A DNA stretch of 64,000 bases from Marinobacter lutaoensis (GCF_001981305.1 NZ_MSCW01000007.1:310001-374000), one strand, 5' to 3'. Counted from the first letter of the stretch, positions 44,942 to 53,548 are shown. Notes: generated by a model from the letters alone, not told the origin. Numbers and translations are program-made.

Positions 44942-45538
44942 TCAAGCCTGCTCATCCACTTTCGGCGCATCCGCCGGCTTGGCCACGACCACCATGGCCG
45001 GACGCACCACGCGGCCATTCAGCAGGTACCCCTTCTGCACCACGGACACAACGGTATTGGGCTCCGCGCCCGGCGCCGGGACCATGGACATCGCCTCATG
45101 CTGCTGCGGATCGAACGGTTCCCCTTCCGGGCTGATCTGCTCGACATTGAACTTGGCGAAGCTCTTGAGCAGCAGGTCCAGCGTCATTTCGACGCCTTCC
45201 CGGATGGACGCCACCAGCTCGCCGGCCTCCTGGTGGCCAGTGGTGCTTTCCACCGCCTTCTCCAGGCTGTCCGCCACCGGCAGCAGCTCCTTGACGAACT
45301 TCTCCAGTGCGAACTTGTGCGCCTTTTCGACATCGATCTGGGCTCGCCGGCGCACGTTCTGCATCTCCGCCTGGGCCCGCAGCGCCTGATCCTGCGCTTC
45401 CTTCAGCTGGGCCTGCAGCGCCTCGACCTCGGACTCACCCTGCGCCTCGGCCTGCACCTCCGGCCCTTCTCCGGCGGCCGCCTCGGCTGTTTCCTGAACG
45501 TCCTCTACCTGCTCATTGCGGTTTTCGTCAGTACTCAT
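44942..45538 (-). CDS. grpE: Nucleotide exchange factor GrpE
   Basis: Releases ADP from DnaK, 198 residues. Acidic disordered N-terminus (about 45 residues), long coiled coil (EALQAQLKEAQDQALRAQAEMQNVRRRAQ), four-helix bundle with FALEKFVKELLPVADSLEKA and the C-terminal beta-wing YLLNGRVVRPAMVVVAKP. AGGAG precedes the ATG. First gene of grpE-dnaK-dnaJ, behind a sigma32 promoter. Confidence 0.98.
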   Translation of the reverse strand: MSTDENRNEQVEDVQETAEAAAGEGPEVQAEAQGESEVEALQAQLKEAQDQALRAQAEMQNVRRRAQIDVEKAHKFALEKFVKELLPVADSLEKAVESTTGHQEAGELVASIREGVEMTLDLLLKSFAKFNVEQISPEGEPFDPQQHEAMSMVPAPGAEPNTVVSVVQKGYLLNGRVVRPAMVVVAKPADAPKVDEQA

Positions 45539-45630
45539 GACTACTCCTGCTAAAACGAAAGCGGCCAGACAACACGGCCGTGGACTTTGCTTCCGGCCGA
45601 AGCACGCCGGAAAACGGTAGTTGCGAACCG

Positions 45631-45658
45631 ATATGGGGCCCCCGGCCCGGGTTTCAAC
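45631..45658 (-). promoter_or_regulatory. Sigma32 heat-shock promoter of grpE-dnaK-dnaJ
   Basis: Minus strand GTTGAAA, 13 bases, CCCCATAT. The -10 is a perfect match to CCCCATnT and the -35 to TTGAAA. About 95 bases before grpE. Confidence 0.85.
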
Positions 45659-45699
45659 CTCCCCACGCCCGATTCATGACGAATTTCAATTTCCGCTGT

Positions 45700-45728
45700 T
45701 TGCAAACCGCAAAAACACTGTATATATT
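45700..45728 (+). promoter_or_regulatory. Sigma70 promoter of recN
   Basis: TTGCAA, 17 bases, TATATT. The -10 lies inside the first LexA box, so LexA would block polymerase. Confidence 0.65.
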
Positions 45729-45733
45729 TCCAG
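45718..45733 (+). promoter_or_regulatory. LexA (SOS) box 1 of recN
   Basis: CTGTATATATTTCCAG: CTG-N10-CAG with the AT-rich centre typical of gammaproteobacterial LexA sites. Confidence 0.85.
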
Positions 45734-45736
45734 ATA

Positions 45737-45752
45737 CTGTACAAGCACACAG
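45737..45752 (+). promoter_or_regulatory. LexA (SOS) box 2 of recN
   Basis: CTGTACAAGCACACAG: second CTG-N10-CAG, three bases after box 1. Tandem boxes are also known at E. coli recN. Confidence 0.8.
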
Positions 45753-45810
45753 TATCCACCCGGGCCACGGCGCACCCTGCCGCCGGCCCCCGAGGGAGCG
45801 GAGGCCATCC

Positions 45811-47487
45811 ATGCTCACACAACTCACCGTGTCCAACTACGCCATCGCCGAAAGAATCGAACTGCAGTTCCGCCAGGGCATGACGGCACTGACCGGGGAG
45901 ACCGGCGCCGGCAAATCCATCGTGCTGGACGCCCTGGGCCTGGCCCTGGGCGATCGCGCTGACGCCGGAGCTGTCCGCCACGGCGCCAAGCGTGCAGACA
46001 TCACCGCCACCTTCGACATTTCCCGGGTACCAGAAGCGCGGGCATGGCTGGAACGCCATGAACTTGATGACGACAACGACTGCATCCTGCGCCGGGTCAT
46101 CAGCCGCGACGGGCGCTCCCGGGCCTACATCAATGGCCAGCCCTGCCCGCTCACCCACCTCAGGGCGCTGGGCGGCCTGCTGATGGATATCCACAGCCAG
46201 CACCAGCACCAGTCGCTGCTGCGCAAGGACACCCACCGGAAACTGCTGGACGAGTTTGCCGGCGCCCAAGCTCTGGCGGGCGAGGTTCACGCCGCCTGGA
46301 AATCCTGGCAGCAAGCCCGGCAACGGCTTGAGCAGCGACGCCAGCACGCGGACGAAGCGGAAGCACGCCTGCAGCTGCTTCGCTACCAGGTAGAGGAACT
46401 GGATAGACTGGCGCTGGCCGACGATGAGCTGGGCCAGCTGGAACAGGAACAGGCCCGCCTGAGCCAGGCGGATACGGTGCGGCACCGCAGCCACCTGGCG
46501 GCGGAGCTGTGCGTGGGCGAAGAAACCAGTGCCGCGGACCTGGTGCGGCAGGCCCTGCAACAGCTGGAGCAGCTGCCGGTGGAAATCCCCGCGTTGGCCG
46601 ACACCCTGCAGATGCTGACCGAAGCCCGGATCCAGATTGCCGAGGCCGGCGACAACCTGCGCCGCTTCGTCGATGACTATGACGCCGACCCCGCCCGCCT
46701 GGCGGACGTGGAAGAACGCCTGAGCGCCATCTATCAGCTGGCCCGGAAGCACCGGGTGGCGCCGGAGGCACTGCCCGCCCTGCACCGGCAGCTGGCCGAG
46801 GAACTGGCGGAGCTGGACGCGGGGGAAGGCAGCCTGGAACAGCTGGAAGCCGAACTCGACCGACACCGACAGGCATTCGAGACGCTCGCCAACCGCCTCT
46901 CGGAGGCCCGGCAGCAGGCCGCCGCGGACCTTGACCAGCGAATCGGCGAGGAGCTGGCCCGACTGGGCATGCCCTTGGTGCAGTTCGTAACCCACCTGGC
47001 CCGGCACGACGACGAGCCCGCGCCGCACGGCTGGGAAGACATCGAATTCCTGGTCAGCGCCAACCCGGGCCAGCCGGCCCGTGCCCTGGCCAAGGTCGCG
47101 TCCGGGGGCGAACTGTCACGTATCAGCCTCGCCATCCAGGTGGTGGTCGCCCAGACCTCCACCACACCGACCCTGGTGTTCGACGAAGTGGACGTCGGCA
47201 TTGGCGGCGGCACCGCCGAAGTGGTGGGGCGCCTGCTCCGGACTCTGGGCAACCATGGCCAAGTGATCTGCGTAACTCACTTGCCCCAGGTGGCAGCCCA
47301 AAGCCATCAGCACCTGTTTGTCAGCAAGTTCACGGAACAGGACACCACCTACTCCAGAATCGAGGCGTTGGATGATCAGGGGAGGATTTCCGAGGTGGCG
47401 CGCATGCTGGGGGGCGTGGATGTGACGGAACAGACCCTGGCCCACGCCCGGGAGATGTTTTCCAGAGGGCAGGCCACGCATCACTGA
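45811..47487 (+). CDS. recN: DNA repair protein RecN
   Basis: SMC-like ATPase for double-strand break repair, 558 residues. Walker A GETGAGKS (29-36), long antiparallel coiled coil (roughly 160-370), signature VASGGELSRISLAIQVV and Walker B TLVFDEVDVGIGG. The ATG at 45811 gives the family start LTQLTVSNYAIAE; an upstream extension of the frame runs through the SOS operator and is not coding. Damage-inducible through LexA. Confidence 0.97.
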   Translation: MLTQLTVSNYAIAERIELQFRQGMTALTGETGAGKSIVLDALGLALGDRADAGAVRHGAKRADITATFDISRVPEARAWLERHELDDDNDCILRRVISRDGRSRAYINGQPCPLTHLRALGGLLMDIHSQHQHQSLLRKDTHRKLLDEFAGAQALAGEVHAAWKSWQQARQRLEQRRQHADEAEARLQLLRYQVEELDRLALADDELGQLEQEQARLSQADTVRHRSHLAAELCVGEETSAADLVRQALQQLEQLPVEIPALADTLQMLTEARIQIAEAGDNLRRFVDDYDADPARLADVEERLSAIYQLARKHRVAPEALPALHRQLAEELAELDAGEGSLEQLEAELDRHRQAFETLANRLSEARQQAAADLDQRIGEELARLGMPLVQFVTHLARHDDEPAPHGWEDIEFLVSANPGQPARALAKVASGGELSRISLAIQVVVAQTSTTPTLVFDEVDVGIGGGTAEVVGRLLRTLGNHGQVICVTHLPQVAAQSHQHLFVSKFTEQDTTYSRIEALDDQGRISEVARMLGGVDVTEQTLAHAREMFSRGQATHH

Positions 47488-47534
47488 CGAACGCCACGCG
47501 CAACCTAACCCCTCTCGATCCTGAGAGCTGCTTT

Positions 47535-47561
47535 GGCGGGCCTTCCGGGCCCGCCTTTTTT
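47535..47561 (+). terminator. Intrinsic terminator of recN
   Basis: Seven-bp stem GGCGGGC / GCCCGCC followed by T6; lies just before the converging fur stop. Confidence 0.88.
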
Positions 47562-47567
47562 ATTGGG

Positions 47568-47984
47568 TTATTCCTTGGACTTGAGGGGCTTCACGTAAAG
47601 GATCAGGCTGTGATCGACAATCTCGTAGCCGTGTTCCTCGGCAATCTTCTTTTGACGCTCCTCGATGACTTCGTCCACGAACTCGATCACCTCGCCGGTC
47701 TGGGTACAGACCATATGGTCGTGATGTTCTTCTCCGGCCATTTCAAAGACCGCGTGCCCGCCTTCGAAGTTGTGCCGCAGCACCAGACCGGCCGCCTCGA
47801 ACTGGGTCAGCACCCGGTAAACCGTCGCCAGCCCCACATCATCTCCCTGCTCCAGCAGTTTCTTGTAGACATCCTCGGCACTGAGGTGATGCTCCTCGGA
47901 GTTCTCCAGGATATTGAAGATTTTCACCCGCGGCAGGGTGACCTTCAAACCGACTTTTCGCAATTCGGCGTTTTCAGATGACAT
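47568..47984 (-). CDS. fur: Ferric uptake regulator
   Basis: Iron-responsive repressor, 138 residues. Winged helix with LKVTLPRVKIF and LATVYRVLTQFEAAGLV, then metal-binding HHLSAEDV and EEHHDHMVC. Only one cysteine remains in the HHDHMVCTQTGE region (E. coli has CxxC there), as in Pseudomonas Fur. Divergent from bamE, the same arrangement as fur-omlA in Pseudomonas. No convincing Fur box was seen at its own promoter. Confidence 0.96.
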   Translation of the reverse strand: MSSENAELRKVGLKVTLPRVKIFNILENSEEHHLSAEDVYKKLLEQGDDVGLATVYRVLTQFEAAGLVLRHNFEGGHAVFEMAGEEHHDHMVCTQTGEVIEFVDEVIEERQKKIAEEHGYEIVDHSLILYVKPLKSKE

Positions 47985-47999
47985 GCTATCATTCGCTCT

Positions 48000-48028
48000 T
48001 TGGTGTGCCTCACGGCTTCCGGTATGAT
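48000..48028 (+). promoter_or_regulatory. Sigma70 promoter of bamE
   Basis: TTGGTG, 17 bases, TATGAT, about 80 bases before the bamE ATG. Confidence 0.6.
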
Positions 48029-48105
48029 GAAGCCGCCATTAACGGTCGACCCGTCTCAAACCTGCCTCCGGCAGGCGATTTCAAGATAGAGGATTTCCCC
48101 TGGCG

Positions 48106-48432
48106 ATGCAAAAGCTCACCGCTCTCATTCTGAGTCTCGTTCTGGCCGGTTGCGCATTCCCCGGCGTCTACAAAATCAATGTCCAGCAGGGCAACATCGT
48201 CACCGACGAGGAGCTGACCTCCCTGACCCCCGGCATGCCGCGAAGCCAGGTGCACGCTGTGCTCGGCACGCCCCTGCTGCTCAATCCGGTGGACGATTCA
48301 CGGGAGTATTATGTGTACACCCTCCAGCGCGCAGGCGGTGACATCGAAGAGCAACGCATCGTTATCTATTATGAAGGTGATAGCTTTTCTCATTACGAAG
48401 CGCAGCTGCTGGAAGACACACCCGCCTACTAA
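48106..48432 (+). CDS. bamE: Outer membrane assembly lipoprotein BamE (SmpA/OmlA)
   Basis: Lipoprotein of the BAM complex that folds outer-membrane proteins, 108 residues. Lipobox LAGC (Cys15), then the family core PGVYKINVQQGNIV, LTPGMPRSQVHAVLGTPL and YYVYTLQR. Its stop codon lies in a small hairpin. Convergent with rnfH. Confidence 0.96.
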   Translation: MQKLTALILSLVLAGCAFPGVYKINVQQGNIVTDEELTSLTPGMPRSQVHAVLGTPLLLNPVDDSREYYVYTLQRAGGDIEEQRIVIYYEGDSFSHYEAQLLEDTPAY

Positions 48433-48438
48433 GGCGGG
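48421..48438. terminator. Small hairpin at the bamE 3' end
   Basis: CCCGCCT / AGGCGGG, four-base loop, overlapping the bamE stop codon. No T-run, so only a possible terminator between converging genes. Confidence 0.4.
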
Positions 48439-48439
48439 T

Positions 48440-48724
48440 TCAGGCTGACTTCTTTCTGGCGCGGTTGAGACGCGCTTGCTTGGGGTCGATCTTGAGGGGG
48501 CGGTACAGCTCCACCCGGTCACCCTCCCGCAGCGGATGGTTCGCCGGGTCTTTGATCACCTTACCGAAAATACCCATGTCATTGCGGTCCGGGTCGATCT
48601 CCGGAAAAATCCGGGTAATGCCGGACTGCTTCACCGCCGCCAGGGCGGTGGTCCCCTCCGGCACCTCCAGCGACAGAATCTCCTGCCGGTCCGGCCGCGC
48701 GTAGGCCACCTCCACCCGCAGCAT
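48440..48724 (-). CDS. rnfH: RnfH family ubiquitin-like protein
   Basis: Small beta-grasp protein, 94 residues, of the RnfH (UPF0125) family. Core: LRVEVAYARPDRQEILSLEVPEGTTALAAVKQSGI and IFGKVIKDPANHPLREGDRVELYRPL; a basic tail follows. Its ATG overlaps the ratA stop by one base. From memory it pairs with ratA in many gammaproteobacteria; its molecular role is not established. Confidence 0.93.
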   Translation of the reverse strand: MLRVEVAYARPDRQEILSLEVPEGTTALAAVKQSGITRIFPEIDPDRNDMGIFGKVIKDPANHPLREGDRVELYRPLKIDPKQARLNRARKKSA

Positions 48725-49167
48725 TACACCACCTCCCGATACAGCTGGTCGGCCCGGCGGCAGAAGGCATCCACCAGGGTGTTGGCGGCCTGACTGAAAA
48801 CCGGCCCGAAAGTCATGCGAGACAGTGAACCGGAAAACTCGAACTCCAGCGTCAGGATCACCTTGCAGGCATTGTCGTCCAGCGACTTGAAGTGCCAGCG
48901 GCCGGACAGGTTCTGGAAGGGGCCGTCCACCAGGTTCATCTCGATGGCCTCCGGCATGTACAGCCGGTTTCGCGTGGTCAGCCGGTGACGCAACCCGCCC
49001 TTGGCAATCTCCAGGGACGCCGTCACCTGGGCCTCATCCCGTTCATGGACCTCGGCGCCCGCGCACCAGGGCAGAAACTCCGGATAGCGGGCAACGTCGT
49101 TGACCAAGTGAAACATGCGCTCGGCCGAGTGCATGACAAGCGCGGATTTATCGATCTGATGGGCCAT
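48724..49167 (-). CDS. ratA: RatA/Coq10-like START (SRPBCC) domain protein
   Basis: 147-residue START-fold protein: SALVMHSAERMFHLVNDVARYPEFLPWC, GGLRHRLTTRNRL, DGPFQNLSGRWHF and a C-terminal helix AFCRRADQLYREVV. In E. coli RatA has been described as a ribosome-association inhibitor; relatives are Coq10 ubiquinone-binding proteins, so lipid or quinone handling is an alternative role. Its GGGAG ribosome site is in one arm of a 10-bp inverted repeat. Confidence 0.92.
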   Translation of the reverse strand: MAHQIDKSALVMHSAERMFHLVNDVARYPEFLPWCAGAEVHERDEAQVTASLEIAKGGLRHRLTTRNRLYMPEAIEMNLVDGPFQNLSGRWHFKSLDDNACKVILTLEFEFSGSLSRMTFGPVFSQAANTLVDAFCRRADQLYREVV

Positions 49168-49226
49168 GGGCTCCCGTTGTCCTGCGGATCAATGCTTGGA
49201 TACACCCACGGACTCCACGGGAGCCC
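49168..49226 (-). promoter_or_regulatory. Inverted repeat that can mask the ratA ribosome binding site
   Basis: GGGCTCCCGT (49217-49226, minus strand) pairs perfectly over 10 bp with ACGGGAGCCC (49168-49177), which contains the ratA Shine-Dalgarno and abuts its ATG. The distal arm can instead fold on itself (CACGGG/CCCGTG), giving two exclusive structures. Confidence 0.5.
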
Positions 49227-49233
49227 GTGCAAC

Positions 49234-50829
49234 TCAGACGCTATGATATAGGATCTCATCGTCGTTTGGGGCATTTTCCGGAGCGTCGGCACCCTCCCCC
49301 GGCGACGCCGGCACCGGCTCCAGTGGCCCGGGCACCGCCGGAGCGGCCGTCCCGTCGCCGCCGTCGCCAGGCCGACCGCTCCCGGACCCAGGCACCTGCA
49401 ACGGCTCGCCGCGATCACACCACAGCGCCGCCGCGCCGGCATCACACACGCTTTCCAGCGAAGCAACGGAGTACATGCAACCCATCGCCACCACCGCCAC
49501 CGGCAGCACCCAGCGCAACACCCCATACCAGATGGCGGCAAAGGCCGCGGGCGTTTCGCCAATCAACCGATGGGCCAAGCGCCGGGTCAGACACCAGCCG
49601 GCGAACACGGAAACCAGCACCGCCACCACGGGTACCAATACCCCACCGGAGACCAACTCCAGCCAGCGGAAGACCGTGGCCCCGCCAAGGCGGACATCCG
49701 CCCAAAGATTGAACGACAGCAGCGACAGCAGACCGGCCGCCCACACGGCAACGCCGACCAGGACCGAGGAAAACAGCCGGGGCGCTCCGGTCCACTCCCG
49801 CAGCCAGGCCACCACCGGCTCCATCAGCGCCAGCGCGGTGGCCCAGACGATCAGCACCACCAGCAAGTACATCGCCGCCAGCAGGAACTGGCTGGCGGCA
49901 AGCGGCGCCAGGGAGGCCGGCAGCAACACGAACAACAGGGAGAAACCATGGGCGTCGCCGGCGGAGGCCCCCCCGACGGTCAGGGCAAAGATCGTCAGAC
50001 CGGCAAGAATCGCCACCAGGGTGTCCATCAGCACCGTCGCCAGCAGCGAGCGCTTGAATCGCGTCCGGGGTGCGGTATAGGCGCCGAGGATGGTCCACAC
50101 GCCCATGCCGAGTCCCAGGGTATAGAACGCCTGGAACAGCGCCGCCGAGACGCTGGTCCAGGACAGATCCTGCCAGTGCAACCCCAGGACCCGGTCCAGC
50201 GCCAAGTCCAGGCGCCCAACCGTCGCCGCCAGCAGAAACAGCGCCAGCATCAGCACCAGTGTGGTCGGCACCAGCAGCCGCAACGAACGCTCCAACCCGG
50301 CCCGCACACCACGCGCCGACACCGTCACCACCAGCACCAGAAAAAACGCATGCCAGGCCATGAACTGGCGGTAGTGGCCCGGATCCGACACCAGCTCCGC
50401 CAGCACCGCCGCCGCGCCGGCTTCGCCGCCCCCGGAAAAACGGCCAACGGCCCCTTGAAACACATAGGCGAGCCCGATCGCACCGAATACCGCGGTGTAA
50501 GAGAGCACCAGAAACGCCGCAAAAATGCCCAGCCGGCCGGCCAGCATCCAGCCGCGCGAGCAGCGGGCGCTGCTGACCAGACCATCCAGTGCCAGCACCA
50601 GGCCATGGCGTGCGTAACGACCAAACGCCGCCTCGGTCACCATCAACGGCAGGGTCACCAACAGCAGGCACGCCAGGTAGACCAGCAGGAACAACCCGCC
50701 GCCATGGTGACTGGCCAGGTAGGGAAACTGCCACAGATTGGCCAGGCCCACGGTGGCTCCCACCGACGCCCAGAAAAACGTGGATTTTCGGGTAAACGAC
50801 CCGATTGAGGTCTGATACGGCCTGGACAT
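49234..50829 (-). CDS. Sodium-dependent transporter of the neurotransmitter:sodium symporter (SNF) family
   Basis: Inner-membrane symporter of 531 residues with about eleven or twelve helices. The LeuT-like TM1 is clear: FFWASVGATVGLANLWQFPYLASHHGGGLFLLVYL. TM6 carries FQAFYTLGLGMGVWTILGAY, the substrate/Na+ site of the fold. A C-terminal hydrophilic tail of about 75 residues, Pro/Gly/Asp/Glu-rich with three cysteines near its start, is not part of the core. GGGGAG precedes the ATG at 50829. The substrate is probably an amino acid. It sits between ratA and smpB, which are usually neighbours. Confidence 0.9.
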   Translation of the reverse strand: MSRPYQTSIGSFTRKSTFFWASVGATVGLANLWQFPYLASHHGGGLFLLVYLACLLLVTLPLMVTEAAFGRYARHGLVLALDGLVSSARCSRGWMLAGRLGIFAAFLVLSYTAVFGAIGLAYVFQGAVGRFSGGGEAGAAAVLAELVSDPGHYRQFMAWHAFFLVLVVTVSARGVRAGLERSLRLLVPTTLVLMLALFLLAATVGRLDLALDRVLGLHWQDLSWTSVSAALFQAFYTLGLGMGVWTILGAYTAPRTRFKRSLLATVLMDTLVAILAGLTIFALTVGGASAGDAHGFSLLFVLLPASLAPLAASQFLLAAMYLLVVLIVWATALALMEPVVAWLREWTGAPRLFSSVLVGVAVWAAGLLSLLSFNLWADVRLGGATVFRWLELVSGGVLVPVVAVLVSVFAGWCLTRRLAHRLIGETPAAFAAIWYGVLRWVLPVAVVAMGCMYSVASLESVCDAGAAALWCDRGEPLQVPGSGSGRPGDGGDGTAAPAVPGPLEPVPASPGEGADAPENAPNDDEILYHSV

Positions 50830-50914
50830 GCGCTCCCCTGACGGTCCCAGGCCGGACATTGTAGCGGATGCGCGACGGCCTGGCGCCTCCTGGCGGATGG
50901 CTTTCGGCGTTTTC

Positions 50915-50944
50915 GTGACCGGTCTGGCAGTCCTGCGCTACAAT
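50915..50944 (+). promoter_or_regulatory. Candidate sigma70 promoter of smpB
   Basis: GTGACC, 18 bases, TACAAT, about 60 bases before the smpB ATG. Confidence 0.5.
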
Positions 50945-51006
50945 GCGCGCTTTGCCGGCACCCCGCCGGCCAAGCATTCATCCGTCCGAACCCGGATTTC
51001 CGATAC

Positions 51007-51489
51007 ATGAGCAAGAAGAAAACCGCAACGCCAAGCAGCAGCACCATCGCCCTGAATAAGAAGGCGAGGCACGAATATCACATCGAGGAGCGGTTCGAAG
51101 CCGGCCTGGCCCTGCTGGGCTGGGAGGTCAAGTCGCTGCGTGCCGGCAAGGCCCAGCTGGTGGACGCCTACGTGCTGCTCAAAGACGGCGAGGCCTGGCT
51201 GTTCGGCGCCCACATCACACCGCTGAGCACCGCCTCGACACATGTGATCGCGGACCCGACCCGGACTCGCAAACTGCTCCTGCATAAAAAGGAAATCGCC
51301 AAGATCGTCGGCAAGGTGAACCAAGCCGGCTACACCTGTATTCCCCTGGCCCTGTACTGGAAGAAAAACAAGGTCAAATGCGAGATCGCCCTGGCCAAGG
51401 GCAAAAAACTGTTCGACAAACGCGCCACCGAGAAGGAGCGCGACTGGAATCGCCAGAAACAGCGCATCCTGCGCGAGGCCAACCACTGA
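51007..51489 (+). CDS. smpB: SsrA-binding protein SmpB
   Basis: tmRNA partner in trans-translation, 160 residues. OB-fold core [38 protein letters not shown] and the basic C-terminal tail [20 protein letters not shown] that mimics mRNA in the ribosome. Its RNA partner ssrA lies 1.7 kb downstream, separated by the acyltransferase gene. Confidence 0.97.
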   Translation: MSKKKTATPSSSTIALNKKARHEYHIEERFEAGLALLGWEVKSLRAGKAQLVDAYVLLKDGEAWLFGAHITPLSTASTHVIADPTRTRKLLLHKKEIAKIVGKVNQAGYTCIPLALYWKKNKVKCEIALAKGKKLFDKRATEKERDWNRQKQRILREANH

Positions 51490-51654
51490 CGGCGGCGGGC
51501 TCCGCCCGCCTCGCCACCACGCCGTGGTGCCGCCCACGTGTCGCTTCCGGAGCACCTTGCACCCCCACTCCACCCACCTATACTGAAACTCTCTGACCGG
51601 TTCGGGACACGCGATACCACGGCACCGGCCGATGGACCACGGAGGGAGCCCCCC

Positions 51655-53073
51655 ATGCCATCTCAACGGATCCCGATGTCGGCGGTGGACCGCGCCTGGC
51701 TGCGCATGGACACGCCGGAAAACCCGATGATGATCTGCGCCGTCCTGATGCTCGCGCAGCCCATTCCCATGCCACGCCTGCGCCGGCTTCTGGAAACCCG
51801 GTTCCTGTGTTTTCGCCGGTTCCGTCAGCGCATCGTCGAAAAGGGCGACAGGGTCTACTGGCAGGATGACCCGCATTTCAACCTGGACAACCACCTGCAT
51901 CGCATCGCCCTGCCCGGGCCGGCAGGCAAGGCGGAACTTCAGGAGCTGGCCGGCGACCTCAACAGCACCGCCCTCGACTTCCGCCGCCCCCTCTGGCAGA
52001 TCCACTACATCGACCGCTATAACGGTGGTTGCGCCTTGCTGATTCGGATCCACCACTGCATCGCCGACGGCATTTCCCTGGTCCGCGTTCTTCTGTCCCT
52101 CACCGACAAGAGCCCCGAGCCGCGGCTGCATCGGGTGGCCGGCCACTCCCCGGCACCGCAAACCGCGCGGCCGATGCTCCAACGCCTCCTCCACCGCACC
52201 GTGGATAGCCTGCAAACCGCCATCGAACAGGCCCGCCTGCTGTACCAGTCGGTCCGGGAAGACCCGGGCTACCCGCTGAAACTGGCCACCACCGCCGGCG
52301 ACATCGCCCTGGATCTGGCCAAACTGGGGCTGGCGCCGTTCGAACCGAGCACCGGCCTCAAATCGTCCCTATCCGGACGCAAACAGGTAGCCTGGGCCGA
52401 CCCCCTCGACTTAGCCGAGGTCAAGGCCTGCGCCCGTGCGCTGGGTGGCACCGTCAACGACGTGCTGCTGAGCGCGACCACGGGCGCACTGCACCGACAT
52501 TTCCGAAACACCGGCGCAGCCCTGCCCACATGCGGCATCCGGGTGGCCGTGCCGTTCAACCTCCGGCCCCTGGACCAACCCATCGAAACCCTGGGCAACC
52601 AGTTCGGCCTGGTACTGGTACGCTTACCGGTGGATGTAGCCGACCCGATCCAGTGTTTTCATCAGGTGCAGGAGAACATGAACCGCCTCAAGCGGTCCTA
52701 CCAGGCCCAAGTCACCTACAGCCTCCTTGACCTGTTCGGCCGCGGCCCCGATATCCTGGAACGCCGGGCGCTGGCACTGCTCAGCAACAAGGCCTCGGCG
52801 GTGCTGACCAACGTCCCGGGCCCCCGACAAGCCGTCTACCTGGCGGGCAGCAAACTGGTGCAGCCCATGTTCTGGGTGCCCCAGAGCGGCAGCATTGGCA
52901 TTGGCATGAGCATCCTCAGCTACGCCGGCACCGTGCAATTCGGCATCACCATGGACAAGGCCATCCAGGCGGACCCCAACACCGTGATGAAACACTTCCG
53001 GGATGCCTTCCAGGCCCTCAGCCATGCGGCCCTCGCCGGCAGGCCCGGCGCCGGTGCCCGCCAAGCCGGCTGA
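51655..53073 (+). CDS. Wax ester synthase/diacylglycerol acyltransferase (WS/DGAT) family protein
   Basis: Bifunctional-type acyltransferase that would join acyl-CoA to fatty alcohols or diacylglycerol to make storage lipid, 472 residues. The catalytic HHxxxDG is HHCIADG (133-139). Other family motifs are PLW (112-114), GGTVNDVLLSATTGAL and the NVPGP motif in VLTNVPGPRQAVYLAG. The ATG at 51655 has GGAGGGAG upstream; an upstream extension is non-coding. Several paralogues are common in Marinobacter, so its exact substrate cannot be read here. It is alone between smpB and ssrA. Confidence 0.93.
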   Translation: MPSQRIPMSAVDRAWLRMDTPENPMMICAVLMLAQPIPMPRLRRLLETRFLCFRRFRQRIVEKGDRVYWQDDPHFNLDNHLHRIALPGPAGKAELQELAGDLNSTALDFRRPLWQIHYIDRYNGGCALLIRIHHCIADGISLVRVLLSLTDKSPEPRLHRVAGHSPAPQTARPMLQRLLHRTVDSLQTAIEQARLLYQSVREDPGYPLKLATTAGDIALDLAKLGLAPFEPSTGLKSSLSGRKQVAWADPLDLAEVKACARALGGTVNDVLLSATTGALHRHFRNTGAALPTCGIRVAVPFNLRPLDQPIETLGNQFGLVLVRLPVDVADPIQCFHQVQENMNRLKRSYQAQVTYSLLDLFGRGPDILERRALALLSNKASAVLTNVPGPRQAVYLAGSKLVQPMFWVPQSGSIGIGMSILSYAGTVQFGITMDKAIQADPNTVMKHFRDAFQALSHAALAGRPGAGARQAG

Positions 53074-53111
53074 GCGCCGCAGCCGGTAGGTACAAATCCC
53101 GGAGATTCCCC

Positions 53112-53141
53112 TTGAAGTCCACACACCCGGCCCCATATACT
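53112..53141 (+). promoter_or_regulatory. Sigma70 promoter of ssrA
   Basis: TTGAAG, 18 bases, TATACT, ending 11 bases before the mature tmRNA 5' end, consistent with a short 5' leader. Confidence 0.7.
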
Positions 53142-53152
53142 CAGTCAGACAA

Positions 53153-53512
53153 GGGGACGACATGGCTTCGACGCCGGTGACGAACCCTTGGGTGCATGCC
53201 GAGATGGCAGCGAATCTCGTTAATCCAAAGCTGCGTTAAAATAGTCGCAAACGACGAAAACTACGCACTGGCGGCTTAAGCCCGCCGGTCGTTCCGGCTG
53301 AGGTGTCTGTAACTCAGTTTTTCCGGAACGTCATCGCTTACAGGCTGCTCCGTGCGTCAGAGCTCACTGACACACGGCTAAGACCAAAGAGCTCGCCTCT
53401 GGCACCCTGGCCTTCGGGTCGCCCGAGGTTAAATCAATAGAAGGACACTAAGCATGTAGACCTCAAGGCTGAGTGCTGGCGGACGCGGGTTCAATTCCCG
53501 CCGTCTCCACCA
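53153..53512 (+). ncRNA. ssrA: Transfer-messenger RNA (tmRNA)
   Basis: 360 nt. The tRNA-like ends pair (5' GGGGACG with 3' CGTCTCC, then encoded ACCA), with T-arm GGGTTCAATTCCCGC. The tag reading frame at 53247-53279 encodes ANDENYALAA then TAA, identical to the E. coli tag apart from the alanine charged on tmRNA itself. The 3' end is a favoured integration target, and an island begins immediately downstream. Confidence 0.97.
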
Positions 53513-53518
53513 ATAATG

Positions 53519-53548
53519 AAACCCCAACCCTTCTCGGTTGGGGTTTTT
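53519..53548 (+). terminator. Intrinsic terminator of ssrA
   Basis: Eleven-bp stem AAACCCCAACC / GGTTGGGGTTT followed by TT, seven bases after the tmRNA end. Confidence 0.9.

Noticed and set aside
47977..47998. Possible Fur box at the fur start
   Set aside because: ATGATAGCATGTCAT is partly palindromic, but only about half of the 19-bp consensus fits.
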